DNA of 64,000 nucleotides from Strongylocentrotus droebachiensis (taxonomy: Eukaryota; Echinodermata; Echinoidea; Camarodonta; Strongylocentrotidae), in assembly GCA_035222895.1 (NCBI GenBank), contig JAVYIG010000866.1:124001-188000 (forward strand), read 5' to 3'. Under the pieces are notes generated by a model. It was not told the DNA's origin, did not search any database, and was given only the letters and a program-made list of their open reading frames with translations. Position numbers and translations under genes: made by a program. Positions 41,001 through 44,415 of the stretch are shown here, one piece after another. The stretch's first letter is position 1; every line of letters starts with the position of its first letter.

Positions 41001-42917
41001 GACTGCAAGGCTGTAGTGAATTCATGGATTGCTGAGAAACATCAGCTCAGGTCAGTAGCTTTCAAACCCTTGCCAGGAAATGTGTGAGTGTGTAATTGGG
41101 TTTTTCAGACGTGTATCAATCAGATATGATTATTTTCTTCCGGGGACCGACTTTTAAGGTCACTATCCGAAAGACGTGCTCAGTTTTGAACCAGCGTCCT
41201 TGGCTGAATCAGTTTGTAACTTCAATTGTTGGCTGGATTACAGGCGCTCGCCACAACGGCCCTTTGATGAATACTCAAAGTTTTAAACTGAAAGCCGGTC
41301 AAGCAGTCATTAACTGCAAATTGATGAAAACTCAAAGTTAATGGGTATCTGCATGGCACATACCTTTGAGGGTAGACCCCTCCCCCTATGCTCATAAGGC
41401 CTGTCTTCATCAGCTCAAATTTGCCAAATAACACACCATTTCCAGACTCAGGATATAATCCCGAAGCTCTAAATTGCGACTTTACCAGACTGATAAACTC
41501 ATCACTAGCTCGGACGGGCGCAAATTAGCCCGCTATTTCCTAAATAACGGAATGTTTTGGAAACAAGACTTAGATTTCTCAGGATATTTTCTCGACCAAA
41601 TATCCCGCTAATTGCAACTGCGGGCTGATGAATACGCCAATTAACTGGTTAATTGGCGATCGGGATAGTGAAAATAGCGGGTCATTTGGCAAACTCAATT
41701 TGATGAAGACAGGCCTATAGTTTCTGAAACTGCAAGTGCTTCTGCACAGTCTTAAACTGCAAGGTAACCTAGAAGTTTAAAATCACAAACTAAATTGCAA
41801 TCTAAGCTTTCAAGTTTTAGTGCATGAACCTAGCTATGTGAAAGGATAGCATGAATCATTGAGAGAAGGTGTACAGGTTTTAAGCCTTCAGGTTGTCAGG
41901 ACAGGAAGTAAGTTAGTAGCACTGCAACCTTTTGTCAGTCACGGTTGTTTTAAAATTAATTACTCAGTATTAGTCAAGGTCATGAACTTGTGGGATTTTT
42001 TCTTGTCATCTGTTTGAAAGTAATGACCCAGTAATGACAAGAGCCAACGTGGAAGTGGTCCACTTTTGGATAGAGACAATCCCAAATATTTAAATTAAAA
42101 TCCTCTTCTGGATTTTTAAATTTTTTATTATTACTCTTCAATTTACTTGTGTTTAATTCAAGAAGTCGGAGGGGATATAGTAATGCTGCCGTCCGTCCTT
42201 ATGAGTATTTCTGAGTATGTAGGTCAAAGGTGAAAAGTCATAGCTCATTAAATATGCAAAAACACCTAATTATATATGTGAAAATGTGGTTAACTTCCTC
42301 GCCTAGTAATATAATGGTATAGTCCAATAGAGGTAACTTTTTCTGACGTATATACTTATAAGCCATTTTTTACCCTGCGAGGGGATGCTACACTTTGCGT
42401 TGACTTGTTTATTTATTTATTTATTTATTTTTTTTTTTTGGGGGGGGGTCTAATTCATATTTGATATGGATGTTGACTTTGCTCACATTAAACATGAATT
42501 CCTTGCATGTTACATGGGAAATGGTATAGAGCACCAATAGGATATACACAAAGGAAACCAAAAAGAGATAATTTTGACCTTGGCTGGGGATCGTTGTATC
42601 ACTCTCATGAATTCTCCCCCTATCCCTATAGAAATAAAATGAAATAATTTCATGTCAACTTTTTCGTTTTAATCCATTGTCAAATCTTACTCTTGCTTTT
42701 TTTCAGGATGACAACCAAGTCTCTTTTCAACCAGCAGTTTGGCAGCGTCTTCCGAACGCACCACAACTACTCGTACTTCACCTCGCGTCTCTGCCGCTTC
42801 GCCGACATCTACATGGCGTGCGTTGGCAACCTGCGCAACTATTCGTTAACGCACACCTTCTACCCGCGCCGTACGGCCCTGCCGCACGAACTTTCGTACA
42901 ATTTCACAGTGCAATGA
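3330..42917 (+). CDS. NT5DC2/3: NT5DC2/NT5DC3-like 5'-nucleotidase domain protein, 15 coding exons, complete
   Basis: Joining 3330-3519, 4886-5061, 9387-9461, 10772-10827, 12775-12871, 13966-14037, 14501-14557, 15306-15366, 16165-16267, 17362-17463, 18843-18927, 19530-19670, 39989-40075, 40986-41050 and 42707-42917 gives 1578 nt, 525 residues plus TGA. Every junction is GT-AG and keeps frame. HAD motifs are visible: motif I FDYDYT with D93 and D95, motif II LFLITNS with T289, motif [11 protein letters not shown] with K321, motif [10 protein letters not shown] with D380 and D385. These match the catalytic set of cytosolic nucleotidase II (cN-II) and of NT5DC2/NT5DC3, whose lengths are about 520-550. 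Residues 1-29 are basic with no acids (R7, K11, K15, R20, R21, K25), which suggests mitochondrial import. Substrate is not established for NT5DC2/3. The ATG has G at -3 and G at +4. I cannot separate NT5DC2 from NT5DC3; an invertebrate protein may be co-orthologous to both. Confidence 0.95.
4158..4230 (+). pseudogene. Decayed duplicate of intron-1 acceptor and exon-2 start
   Basis: The sequence CCCATTTGAATTCTTCAGCT followed by GCAAATCACTGATACAAAG closely matches the true acceptor and exon 2 start at 4869-4905 (CCCATTCTAATTCTTCAGCT then GCTAATCATGGATACAAGG). It includes the splice-acceptor AG. Similarity fades after about 4225. This is a relic of a duplicated exon, not a usable one. Confidence 0.7.
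4789..4845 (+). pseudogene. Second fragment of duplicated exon 2
   Basis: ATCCAATGATCATATTTGCC and the following ACCAATGAAGTT...TTAGATGATAT parallel exon 2 at 4910-4962 (CCCAATGACTGTATTTGCCA, ACAATGAAGTTAGC, TTGGACGATAT). It lies about 40 bp upstream of the true acceptor. It carries small indels and an in-frame stop relative to exon 2. Together with 4158-4230 it suggests one old exon-2 duplicate split by later insertion. Confidence 0.65.
4886..5061 (+). CDS. NT5DC2/3: NT5DC2/3-like exon 2 (HAD motif I)
   Basis: Acceptor TTCTTCAG precedes 4886 and donor GTATGTG follows 5061. Encodes residues 64-122, including [20 protein letters not shown] and the nucleophile motif DYDYT (D93, D95). The FANNEV block is strongly conserved in NT5DC2/3. 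Decayed copies of this exon lie upstream in intron 1. Confidence 0.95.
5088..5297 (-). mobile_element. tRNA-derived SINE, family A (old copy)
   Basis: Shares TTTACCTGACTGCTAAGAAAG, CCTTACCAAAGGGCA and the tRNA-like head (read on the minus strand) with the clearer copy at 18538-18758. Diverged, with A and B boxes blurred. Confidence 0.65.
5300..5475. repeat. Dispersed repeat fragment, also at 10130-10290
   Basis: ATCAGACCAATAATAAG, then TCAAATT-GCAA-TTGGTCA and GAGGACA-CTCTCCCA, occur in the same order at 10170-10275. A related form with GGCAACTCTGT occurs at 27065-27240 and 34080-34260. Element type not recognised. Confidence 0.55.
5543..6447. mobile_element. 905-bp inverted-repeat DNA element (non-autonomous)
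   Basis: The left end TAGAGTAAGACCGCCAAACT (5543) and right end, reverse complement of the same 20 bases with no mismatch, finish at 6447. The next bases continue the match as TTGGAC/TCGGAC. Terminal TA on both sides fits a Tc1/mariner-type TA target. The interior carries the word CCAAGCTTCGGAC at about 5573 and 5970 and its reverse complement near 6246, possible transposase-binding subterminal repeats. No coding capacity. Confidence 0.75.
6448..7428. other. Intron 2 stretch without recognised feature
   Basis: AT-rich with ACATGTACATGTA words; no exon, element ends or tandem structure that I can support. Confidence 0.5.
7429..7674 (-). mobile_element. tRNA-derived SINE, family B
   Basis: Read on the minus strand it begins GAGGTGTTGTGGTCTAGTGG (A box), then a B box GGTTCGAGTC, the body phrase TTAATCTACATTTGCCACTC, ACCGGTAGGAAG, and ends with TATATAAATATCCAATATT plus an (ATT)n tail. 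Other copies are at 14654, 15496, 21635, 27440, 46085 and 53898. Confidence 0.85.
8164..8287. repeat. Poly(dG) run of 16 and poly(dC) run of 14
   Basis: G16 at 8164-8179 followed by G-rich sequence, and C14 at 8274-8287. They lie within 125 bp of each other and are complementary. Confidence 0.9.
8556..9233 (+). mobile_element. Solo-LTR-like fossil of an LTR retrotransposon (Ty3/Gypsy-like)
   Basis: The segment begins TGTAACGAACC and ends CCGTAACA, giving TG...CA termini with ATAC directly on either side (8552-8555 and 9234-9237). Inside, a TATA box CTATAAATAG lies near 8693 and AATAAA near 8931, the order expected for U3-R-U5. No internal region or second LTR is seen. The right boundary is less certain than the left. 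It is a relic in intron 2 and more GC-rich than its neighbours. Confidence 0.5.
9387..9461 (+). CDS. NT5DC2/3: NT5DC2/3-like exon 3
   Basis: Phase 0 at both ends, 25 codons (residues 123-147). It encodes [13 protein letters not shown], matching the YxPxFAIRGLHYD block of the family. Acceptor TTTTCAG, donor GTACAG. Confidence 0.93.
9462..10771. other. Intron 3: dispersed repeat fragment only
   Basis: Contains a short local repeat (ATTATTAAAGATATTA-AAA, CACAGCACTGTCAA) at about 9545-9640 and again at 9700-9780, and the dispersed repeat near 10130-10290. No other feature recognised. Confidence 0.5.
10772..10827 (+). CDS. NT5DC2/3: NT5DC2/3-like exon 4
   Basis: Encodes residues 148 to the first two bases of codon 166, [18 protein letters not shown], matching LMKIDAFHYIQLGT of vertebrate homologues. 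Acceptor TTTACAG, donor GTGTGT. Confidence 0.93.
11345..12580. other. CpG-dense patch and GC-rich repeat in intron 4
   Basis: 11500-11950 holds roughly 45 CpG dinucleotides in about 450 bp while the surrounding introns are AT-rich and CpG-poor. At 12395-12520 lies a phrase often seen in invertebrate repeats (GCACGATTTCAAGTGGAAAA, then a G/C-rich block with GAGAGGGGGGAATCCCCCCT and CTTCGCTCCCTCGCAGTGAT). Either one insertion covers both, or the first is a CpG island. No coding region recognised. Confidence 0.45.
12775..12871 (+). CDS. NT5DC2/3: NT5DC2/3-like exon 5
   Basis: Completes codon 166 and runs to residue 198: [20 protein letters not shown] and on to HGY. The RGLQxVxDEEVIExYGG pattern is typical of the family. 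Acceptor CTTCACAG, donor GTGAGT. Confidence 0.93.
13131..13735. mobile_element. Long-TIR TA-flanked miniature transposon, fullest copy (copy 2)
   Basis: Two arms of about 190 bp (13131-13325 and 13550-13735) are near-perfect reverse complements: CGAAACCGAGAACTATCGAT, ATGACACATATTTGGAAAGC and ATGATGCATATTTCACGCAT recur inverted. The central ~225 bp matches copy 1. The right end is CTGGGACGCACTGTA; the outermost ~15 bp of the left arm are replaced. Short frames inside are by-products of the arms. Confidence 0.85.
13966..14037 (+). CDS. NT5DC2/3: NT5DC2/3-like exon 6
   Basis: Phase 0, 24 codons (199-222): [20 protein letters not shown] and NVIE, matching the MKQFMDIFSLPEMTLLS helix of NT5DC3. 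Acceptor TTCTCTAG, donor GTATGC. Confidence 0.93.
14501..14557 (+). CDS. NT5DC2/3: NT5DC2/3-like exon 7
   Basis: Phase 0, 19 codons (223-241): [19 protein letters not shown], aligned with the YFLxxxxxYEPVHLYKDV segment of the family. Acceptor TTTTTTTCAG, donor GTAAGT. Confidence 0.92.
14654..14830 (+). mobile_element. tRNA-derived SINE, family B
   Basis: GAGGTGCTGTGGTCCAG head, a B-box-like GGGTTTGAATTCC, then CACTAATGTCCTTTGGCAAG and TTAATCTACATTTGCCACTC. The 3' tail is lost. Confidence 0.75.
15306..15366 (+). CDS. NT5DC2/3: NT5DC2/3-like exon 8
   Basis: Residues 242-261 plus one base: [20 protein letters not shown], aligned with the DSIRDVHIKGIMYRAIE region. Acceptor CTTCAG, donor GTAAGT. 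Confidence 0.92.
15496..15665 (+). mobile_element. tRNA-derived SINE, family B (diverged)
   Basis: TTGAGTGGTTTAAGCAC head with B box GGTTCGATCC, then GGCACTAATGTCCTTTGGCA and the ATCTACATTTGTCACTC body. Confidence 0.7.
15976..16133. mobile_element. 158-bp TA-flanked miniature element, 31 bp before exon 9
   Basis: Left end TAGTCAAACCTGTCTATAG and right end TAAAGCAGGTTTGACTGTA are imperfect inverted repeats. Two internal copies of AAGGGAAACA and of GTCTTTGTAGACAGGT lie between them. TA at both ends fits Tc1/mariner-type targets. Confidence 0.7.
16165..16267 (+). CDS. NT5DC2/3: NT5DC2/3-like exon 9 (HAD motif II)
   Basis: Residues 262-295 plus two bases of 296. It contains [18 protein letters not shown], with the motif II threonine T289 and N290. 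Acceptor ATGACAG, donor GTAAGT. Miniature inverted-repeat elements lie 31 bp before its start and 9 bp after its end. Confidence 0.94.
16277..16376. mobile_element. 100-bp foldback element, 9 bp after exon 9
   Basis: ATGGGGCATTGCAAGAAAGT at the left and CTTTCTTGCAACGCCCCAT at the right form a near-perfect stem. The interior is made of repeats of ATTGCAA. Confidence 0.75.
16380..16425. repeat. (GA)n microsatellite with G-run
   Basis: GA repeats end in a G9 run, lying between two foldback elements. Confidence 0.85.
16508..16586. mobile_element. Second foldback element of the ATGGGGC family
   Basis: TAATGGGGCGCTGCAAGAAA and AACTTTCTTGCAACGCCCCA form the stem; the loop is a GCGATCGATTGCAA-type repeat. 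Same family as 16277-16376. Confidence 0.75.
16760..16880 (+). mobile_element. SINE family B body fragment
   Basis: GGCATTTCATCTACATTGCT, CTCTCCACCCAGGAG and GGAGACCTGGTAGGATG match the family body; the tRNA head is missing. Confidence 0.6.
17362..17463 (+). CDS. NT5DC2/3: NT5DC2/3-like exon 10 (HAD motif III lysine)
   Basis: Residues 296-329 plus two bases: [20 protein letters not shown] then [12 protein letters not shown]321 in ARKPQFF corresponds to the motif III lysine of cN-II. Acceptor CATACAG, donor GTATGT. Confidence 0.94.
17522..17675. mobile_element. 154-bp foldback miniature element
   Basis: AGAGCCATCTATATACAGAG at 17522 and its reverse complement with one mismatch (CTCTGTGTATAGATGGCTCT) ending at 17675. 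The stem continues through TTTGGTCAAC/GTTGGCTAAA. It starts 58 bp after exon 10. Confidence 0.8.
17715..17875. repeat. Degenerate TTAGGG-like repeat
   Basis: Words such as GGTTAGGGT, GGGTTGC and ATTAGGGTTAGG recur irregularly. Interstitial, not a telomere. Confidence 0.6.
18538..18758 (-). mobile_element. tRNA-derived SINE, family A (best copy)
   Basis: On the minus strand the head reads TATAGCTCAGTTGGTAGAGC (A box), AGTGGTCTCATAATCCGGCG and GACCCGGGTTCAAAACC (B box), followed by a family body ending TTTCTTAGCAGTCAGGTAAA. The head's first ~22 bp are tandemly duplicated at 18711-18757. Confidence 0.85.
18759..19230. repeat. Direct repeat flanking exon 11
   Basis: About 70 bp at 18762-18830 (TTATTCTATTATAGGCATTG ... 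TGTAATGTATGTATTTG) recur diverged at 19158-19226 (TTATTTTATTATAGGCATTT ... CTTGAATGTATTTG). Exon 11 lies between them. A G15 run lies at 19044-19058. Confidence 0.55.
18843..18927 (+). CDS. NT5DC2/3: NT5DC2/3-like exon 11
   Basis: Residues 330-358: [20 protein letters not shown] then LKKGKIYVE, matching the RPFRKxxEKG and LxKGKIY blocks. An alternative AG lies eight bases into the exon (ATTCAG), but only the first keeps the conserved RPFR in frame. Donor GTGAGT. Confidence 0.92.
19246..19362 (-). mobile_element. SINE family A, head-truncated copy
   Basis: TTTTACCTGACTGCTAAGAA and AACGACAGCTTTAGGTCCTC match the 18538 copy in the same orientation; the tRNA head is missing. Confidence 0.7.
19530..19670 (+). 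CDS. NT5DC2/3: NT5DC2/3-like exon 12 (HAD motif IV)
   Basis: Phase 0, 47 codons (359-405). Contains [12 protein letters not shown] with D380 and D385, then [13 protein letters not shown], the most conserved part of the family. Donor GTAAGT opens the 20.3-kb intron 12. Confidence 0.95.
19759..19913 (+). repeat. 155-bp palindrome-bearing repeat, copy near the 5' end of intron 12
   Basis: Contains GTCAAAAGTAAATCACGTGA, then the hairpin GTGTAGATAGTA-G-TACTATCTACAC (12-bp perfect arms) extended by GTTGCAC/GTGCAAC. An inverted copy is at 39149-39307. Confidence 0.85.
19930..20060. repeat. Degenerate CCTAA repeat
   Basis: CCTAACTTTCACCCTG, AACCTAATCCTAAACC and GTCCTAACCCTC recur irregularly. Confidence 0.55.
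20325..20696. repeat. Tandem duplication, unit 1 (372 bp)
   Basis: From GTCTTTAAACCTGG with a G22 run to TCTACTTGAG. Apart from G-run length and one T, it reads identical to 20697-21060. Each unit contains TTTCACAAAACT and AAGGCTTTGTGAAATGGGTC in inverted relation, and a CTTGTCATCAGTGACAAG palindrome, so a small dispersed inverted-repeat element forms part of the unit. Confidence 0.95.
20697..21060. repeat. Tandem duplication, unit 2
   Basis: Same sequence as 20325-20696 with a G15 instead of a G22 run. No substitutions seen on direct comparison, so the duplication is very recent or an assembly artefact. Confidence 0.95.
21243..21330 (-). mobile_element. Fragment of the 158-bp AAACCTG element
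   Basis: AAACCTGCTTTATCACCTG, then ACCACCTGTCTATAAAGACC and TTGTTTCCCTTGA match the reverse complement of the right half of 15976-16133. Confidence 0.6.
21635..21795 (-). mobile_element. tRNA-derived SINE, family B (diverged)
   Basis: GAAATTCCTACCAGGTACAC, CAAATGTAGATTAATGTCTT and the head complement TGACTTATCCACTAGACCAC are in family order. Confidence 0.7.
21808..22170. repeat. Tandem repeat, two units of about 185 bp
   Basis: ATATATTTTGCTACC-TCCTT, TTTTCATCCAT, ATGTACCAGCTAAT, CATGTTTTTGTTGAT and AACAAGATAAAAA-TATGTC recur in order in both halves (split near 22000). Confidence 0.85.
22271..22318. repeat. Inverted pair of SINE-A heads forming a hairpin
   Basis: CCCGGTTATGAGACCACTGC and CAGGGGTCTCATAACCGGG are near-perfect reverse complements separated by a few bases. 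Both match the family A tRNA-like head; SINE body words follow on the right (AAGTCGATGTGCTAGTGC). Confidence 0.7.
22541..22830. mobile_element. AGGCCTGTC miniature element, copy A
   Basis: Left end AGGCCTGTCTTCATCAGCTC and the right end's AAAATAGCGGGTTATTTGGC, AAACTCAAGCTGATGAAG are inverted repeats. An internal stem pairs GCGGGATATTTTGG with CCAAATATCCCGC. The 126-residue frame here is a by-product of the palindromes. Confidence 0.85.
22866..23215. repeat. Tandem repeat, two units of about 190 bp
   Basis: ATTCTGTGAAA-TT-GCCATA, GGACCGATTT, CTCAAAGATTCA-CCTTTTC, and AATTGCCTGCTTTTATTTGA occur in both units. A third, diverged unit lies alone at about 24560-24720. Confidence 0.8.
23216..26010. 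other. Intron 12 stretch, mostly without recognised features
   Basis: AT-rich. Holds the third diverged unit of the 22866 repeat at 24560-24720 and short GATTT/TGATTTGA repeats near 25755-25790. No exon or element ends that I can support. Confidence 0.5.
26020..26287. repeat. Polypurine (GA)n tract, about 265 bp
   Basis: The + strand is almost only A and G (GAGA, GAAA and GGGA mixtures) across the whole interval. The 87-residue Lys/Glu/Arg frame is low complexity, not a gene. Confidence 0.95.
26905..26998 (-). mobile_element. tRNA-like SINE head, family C
   Basis: On the minus strand: GTGTGGCGCAATCGGATCG (A box), then CGTGGGTTCAAGTCCCGGGC (B box). The acceptor stem does not close, so this is a SINE head rather than a tRNA gene. 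Confidence 0.65.
27440..27625 (-). mobile_element. tRNA-derived SINE, family B
   Basis: AGTGCCTTCAAGGAA, GGGTCGAGTGTGGCAAAT, ATCAATGTCTTGCCAAAGG and head complement CTGTCCACTTGACCACAACA follow family order. Confidence 0.75.
27874..28166. mobile_element. AGGCCTGTC miniature element, copy B
   Basis: Ends AGGCCTGTCCTCATCAGCTC and (inverted) CTGATGATGACAGGCCT. The interior matches copies A and C. It sits within a region whose flanks carry CTCACAC.../...GTGTGAA words (27805-28300), so it may be inserted in another inverted-repeat element. Confidence 0.85.
28629..28824. mobile_element. TTAA-flanked 196-bp miniature element, copy 1
   Basis: Flanked by TTAA on both sides. Termini AAAGCGGAACTGCACTA and, inverted, AAAGCCTATCTGCACTA form imperfect 17-bp TIRs. 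A TTAA target fits piggyBac-type elements. Four more copies are at 36227, 47951, 49032 and 55351. Confidence 0.85.
28830..30960. other. Intron 12 stretch with few recognisable features
   Basis: A short GGGTGTTGCACAAAGATCCT repeat fragment lies near 29287. A (TCAAA)n tail near 29955-29980 is preceded by AATAAATAAAT, like a LINE 3' end. The block GGACCAAACGTTCATGCCAC at about 30606-30665 recurs diverged at 14190-14250. Otherwise nothing recognised. Confidence 0.5.
30966..31265. repeat. Tandem repeat, about three units of 90-105 bp
   Basis: AGAAAGTTTATAC-AAAC, AAAGAACCATCATATA-CAAA, GGAG-GTTCAGACTA and ACATGTTCATACTAC recur at about 30966, 31056 and 31151, with a partial fourth. Confidence 0.85.
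31990..33090. repeat. Tandem arrays interrupted by a transposon
   Basis: Two diverged ~250-bp units (about 31999-32140 and 32250-32380) share AGTAGTGT, TTCAAATTG-TTTTCCTGCA and GATGATCT-GTTAGAA. Then 91-bp units start at 32832, 32923 and 33014, each with TAACAAGGTCAAAAGTCTT and TCCCCGACCTTGTT, which pair to a hairpin (ACAAGGTC/GACCTTGT). A miniature element splits the array at 32381-32828. Confidence 0.85.
32381..32828. mobile_element. 448-bp miniature element, possibly hAT-type
   Basis: Left end TTGCGTTTATCTAGG and right end, inverted, GCGTTTATCTAGG. ATGTAA lies directly left (32373-32378) and right (32829-32834), as a target duplication; the same ATGTAA word occurs in the uninterrupted array units. 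Interior carries further AACGC/GCGTTT palindromes and three GATAGTGGGG repeats. Confidence 0.7.
33345..33640. repeat. Dispersed repeat fragment with ATAGCGCTAAC word
   Basis: AAGTTTTGAGGGATCATTTG, AAGGTGGCAAGATCGG and GTTCCAAGTCTTTGATG form a repeat body of a kind seen in marine invertebrate genomes; 36590-36880 is a related but distinct fragment. Element class not recognised. Confidence 0.4.
33957..33991 (+). other. Possible cryptic 35-nt exon in intron 12
   Basis: A long pyrimidine tract (TTTTCTTTTTCTTTCTTAT) and CTATTGACAG precede, and GTAAGTGC follows. The 35-nt segment codes [11 protein letters not shown] in the incoming frame but is not a multiple of three, so inclusion would shift exon 13 and stop early. 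It could be a poison exon or chance. Confidence 0.25.
34000..36220. other. Intron 12 stretch, dispersed repeat then nothing recognised
   Basis: 34080-34260 carries the GGCAACTCTGTAATGAATC repeat also seen at 27150-27220. The rest is AT-rich with ACATGTACATGTA words and no supported exon or element. Confidence 0.5.
36227..36421. mobile_element. TTAA-flanked miniature element, copy 2
   Basis: TTAA at 36227-36230 and 36418-36421. Begins AAGGCCCACTGCACTACT and ends CGGCAGATAAGCTTTAA. Interior GATGAGATAACCACCTG as in the other copies. Confidence 0.9.
36590..36880. repeat. Dispersed repeat with (AAT)n and TATATAGCGCATAA
   Basis: An (AATAAT)n start, then TTTTATATAGCGCATAA, GTGAAGAGATATGTCTTCAG and CAACTTGTTCCACAAAAAAG. 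The TATATAGCGC word is shared with the SINE B 3' end. Confidence 0.5.
37114..38240. mobile_element. Inverted-repeat element carrying a minisatellite, with a nested insertion
   Basis: Outer ends CAGTGAGGTTCACAC and, inverted, CAATGTTCACACAG. Inside, units containing TTGTTGATAACTACAAGATT and TTGCAAACTACGAC repeat about five times (37435-37575 and 38040-38225). The run is interrupted by the element at 37588-38035. Confidence 0.55.
37588..38035. mobile_element. 448-bp miniature element nested in the minisatellite
   Basis: Left GCGTGTTTCTATTAG and right, inverted, GCGTGTTTCTATCTA. CpG-rich interior with the recurring palindromic word TTATCCGG/CCGGATAA, including GCATTATCCGGATAATGCCG. No coding capacity. 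Confidence 0.65.
38733..38903. repeat. 171-bp long hairpin
   Basis: Three nested arms pair: AAGCAAATAA with TTATTTGCTT (outer), CAAACTATCACTTCC with GGAAGTGATAGTTTG (middle), and GCTATCTTTCC with GGAAAGATAGC (inner). The whole interval can fold back with few interruptions. Confidence 0.85.
39149..39307 (-). repeat. Inverted copy of the 19759 palindrome-bearing repeat
   Basis: Reverse complement matches 19759-19913 through the hairpin GTGTAGATAGTA/TACTATCTACAC and TCACATGATGAAAGATAGTT. A partial 40-bp duplicate of its start lies at 39109-39148. It is 681 bp upstream of exon 13. Confidence 0.85.
39989..40075 (+). CDS. NT5DC2/3: NT5DC2/3-like exon 13
   Basis: Phase 0, 29 codons (406-434): [20 protein letters not shown] then LQDLIEAHQ, continuing IIPEL-xxEI-x-I of the family. 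Acceptor CTCTTTAG, donor GTGAGT. This is the copy with both splice sites intact; decayed tandem copies follow it. Confidence 0.93.
40159..40300 (+). pseudogene. Decayed tandem copy 2 of exon 13
   Basis: At 40232-40286 TTGAATGCACTACAAGACCT, CATCGAGGCACATC and GGGTGAGTTTCTGG match exon 13 and its donor almost base for base. The codon for W in VTW is TAA here (GTCATATAATTG), so it cannot serve in frame. The exon's first half is not recognisable. Confidence 0.85.
40405..40462 (+). pseudogene. Decayed tandem copy 3 of exon 13 (first half)
   Basis: AATCTGTAATATGCTTCCCT, TCAAGGGAGCAGTTATCTGG and TTGAATG encode [15 protein letters not shown], parallel to exon 13 [15 protein letters not shown], followed by TAG. 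The acceptor is gone. Confidence 0.8.
40640..40720 (+). pseudogene. Decayed tandem copy 4 of exon 13
   Basis: AATCTCTTCCTTTCGAGAGC, AGTTATC and CTAAGACCTCATTGAGGCCC, ATATGGTTAGTT match exon 13 with an internal deletion. The flank GATGGATGGATG before it also precedes copy 2, which supports unit-wise duplication. Confidence 0.75.
40986..41050 (+). CDS. NT5DC2/3: NT5DC2/3-like exon 14
   Basis: Residues 435-455 plus two bases: [20 protein letters not shown], aligned with QVHRDAESQLVLQEWKKER of NT5DC3. Acceptor TAACAG, donor GTCAGT. Confidence 0.92.
41397..41716. mobile_element. AGGCCTGTC miniature element, copy C
   Basis: The most complete copy: AGGCCTGTCTTCATCAGCTC at the left; GATGAAGACAGGCCT at the right; internal stem CCAAATATCCCGC partner diverged. 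In intron 14. Confidence 0.9.
42410..42448. repeat. (TTTA)n, T-run and G-run
   Basis: ATTTATTTATTTATTT, then a T13 and a G9 run in direct succession, in intron 14. Confidence 0.85.
42707..42917 (+). CDS. NT5DC2/3: NT5DC2/3-like exon 15 (stop codon)
   Basis: Residues 456-525 and TGA. Contains [32 protein letters not shown] and [14 protein letters not shown], all C-terminal family signatures. It is more GC-rich than the surrounding intron. Acceptor TTTTTTCAG. Confidence 0.95.
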
Positions 42918-43840
42918 CCCAAACCGGGATAAACCTACAAAGATCAAGAACATGGTTGCAGATATAGCTGGAATGTTGCCAATGGTTTGATTATAATGTG
43001 ATATCATTAACCAAAGCCCTTCCTCCAACATATGAGGCAGTAAGCGGAAAGATAAGTTGCTTTTCTAAGCAGTTTACACCGTATTTCGAAAATGGGGCTC
43101 AAATGATTACACCAGCAAGTTGCATAATCCTATCCTAATTTCTATCAGCAAATAAGAATTTTAAATCGCTGTCTGGGCAATATATTTGAAACCATTGGTT
43201 ACCATGGTAAATGAGCTTTGATATTAATGTCTTTCTTGTATAGTGTACTAAATTTGGTGAAAGTGTTACATAACTAGTGACCTGTGATCTGTATTCATGT
43301 ACGTTGTGTATCGGTAAACAAGGTCATACAATGATTATGAGCTCTAATGTATACATTTTAGTGAGTTTTGACATTATTGACTCTTTTTGAGACCCTTACT
43401 GATAGCTTACGTTATTTCTGTAGATTTTCTTCGTCCTGTGTCTTCCATTTGTATATGTATTATATATTGGCAGTTATTTGCCAACAAGTATTCTTAAGGT
43501 CCTTGTTCAAATAGCCAAATGTTTGCCAAATGTTTGCCAAAACTATTCAAATATGACCTTTTTTAAAATGGAAATGGAAAGGTGTATTATTGTTCCAAGT
43601 CCATTATTTTGTAATGGAGTATTAATTTCTTCCATTTTATTTATTTTGGAGGGGGGGGGGGGGGTAGGGGTGATTTGTTTAATGAGTGTTATTTGTAAAT
43701 CTAACAAATTAAATGAAAATATAGTTCACAATGTTGCATAATACATAAACATCTTCTTTCAAATAGGCTTTTGTGTAGTGTAATTGAAAATACATAACAA
43801 CTTTTGCATTTTAATAAAATGTATTGTCAAGGCAACCTTG
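42918..43840 (+). other. Proximal 3' UTR of the NT5DC2/3-like gene
   Basis: Follows the TGA directly. First plausible signal AATAAA at 43813-43818. Includes a G14 run at 43651-43664. No other gene seen. Confidence 0.5.
43813..43818 (+). terminator. Candidate poly(A) signal 1
   Basis: AATAAA about 900 bp after the stop codon, followed by TGTATTGT within 15 bp. Confidence 0.4.
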
Positions 43841-43881
43841 CATTTGTCATGTACTTTGAAACTAGAAACTTTGTGACTTAA

Positions 43882-44415
43882 AGGTACTATGTCCCTTTTG
43901 CAGCCAACCTCAAATGCTGTAGAACTTTGCAGGAATTATGAATATGTCATGTATGTCCTATCTGTGAAATTTAAACATTAGCAGTGTCCTCATATTCAAA
44001 TTATGCAAGGAAACCCGTTTCCTTGCTAGACTTCACTGTCAGACACTATTGAGTGACTGACTGGCTTTTTTTCTTCTTTGGTAATAACATACATGAAAAG
44101 AGTTGTAAAGGGTACATGAGCATTTGTCTACATCAATAACCCACTTCTTGTGATGGCCAAGATTAAACTAATTGAATCTTTGCACAGCATAAAACGTATG
44201 ACCATTCGGTACAATTGTCTGAAAAATCAAGACTATTACTTTTCGGCTCTATAGCCCTAAAGTCGATTTTGACAACTAATAGTCGTTATTTTCCCACTTG
44301 AAGACATTTTCAAGCCCCACTTTTTTTAGGGAAGTTCTAAATTAGTATTATCTTTCAAATGCAGTTGGAATTTAACTTTTTCATTTTTTTGGCCTGCAAA
44401 TGGGACATAGTACCT
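43882..44415. mobile_element. 534-bp TTAA-flanked element with precise TIRs
   Basis: TTAA at 43878-43881 and 44416-44419. Left end AGGTACTATGTCCC and right end its exact reverse complement; the pairing continues through TTTTGCAG/CTGCAAA. The target and clean ends fit piggyBac-type non-autonomous elements. It lies downstream of the gene's first poly(A) signal. Confidence 0.85.
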
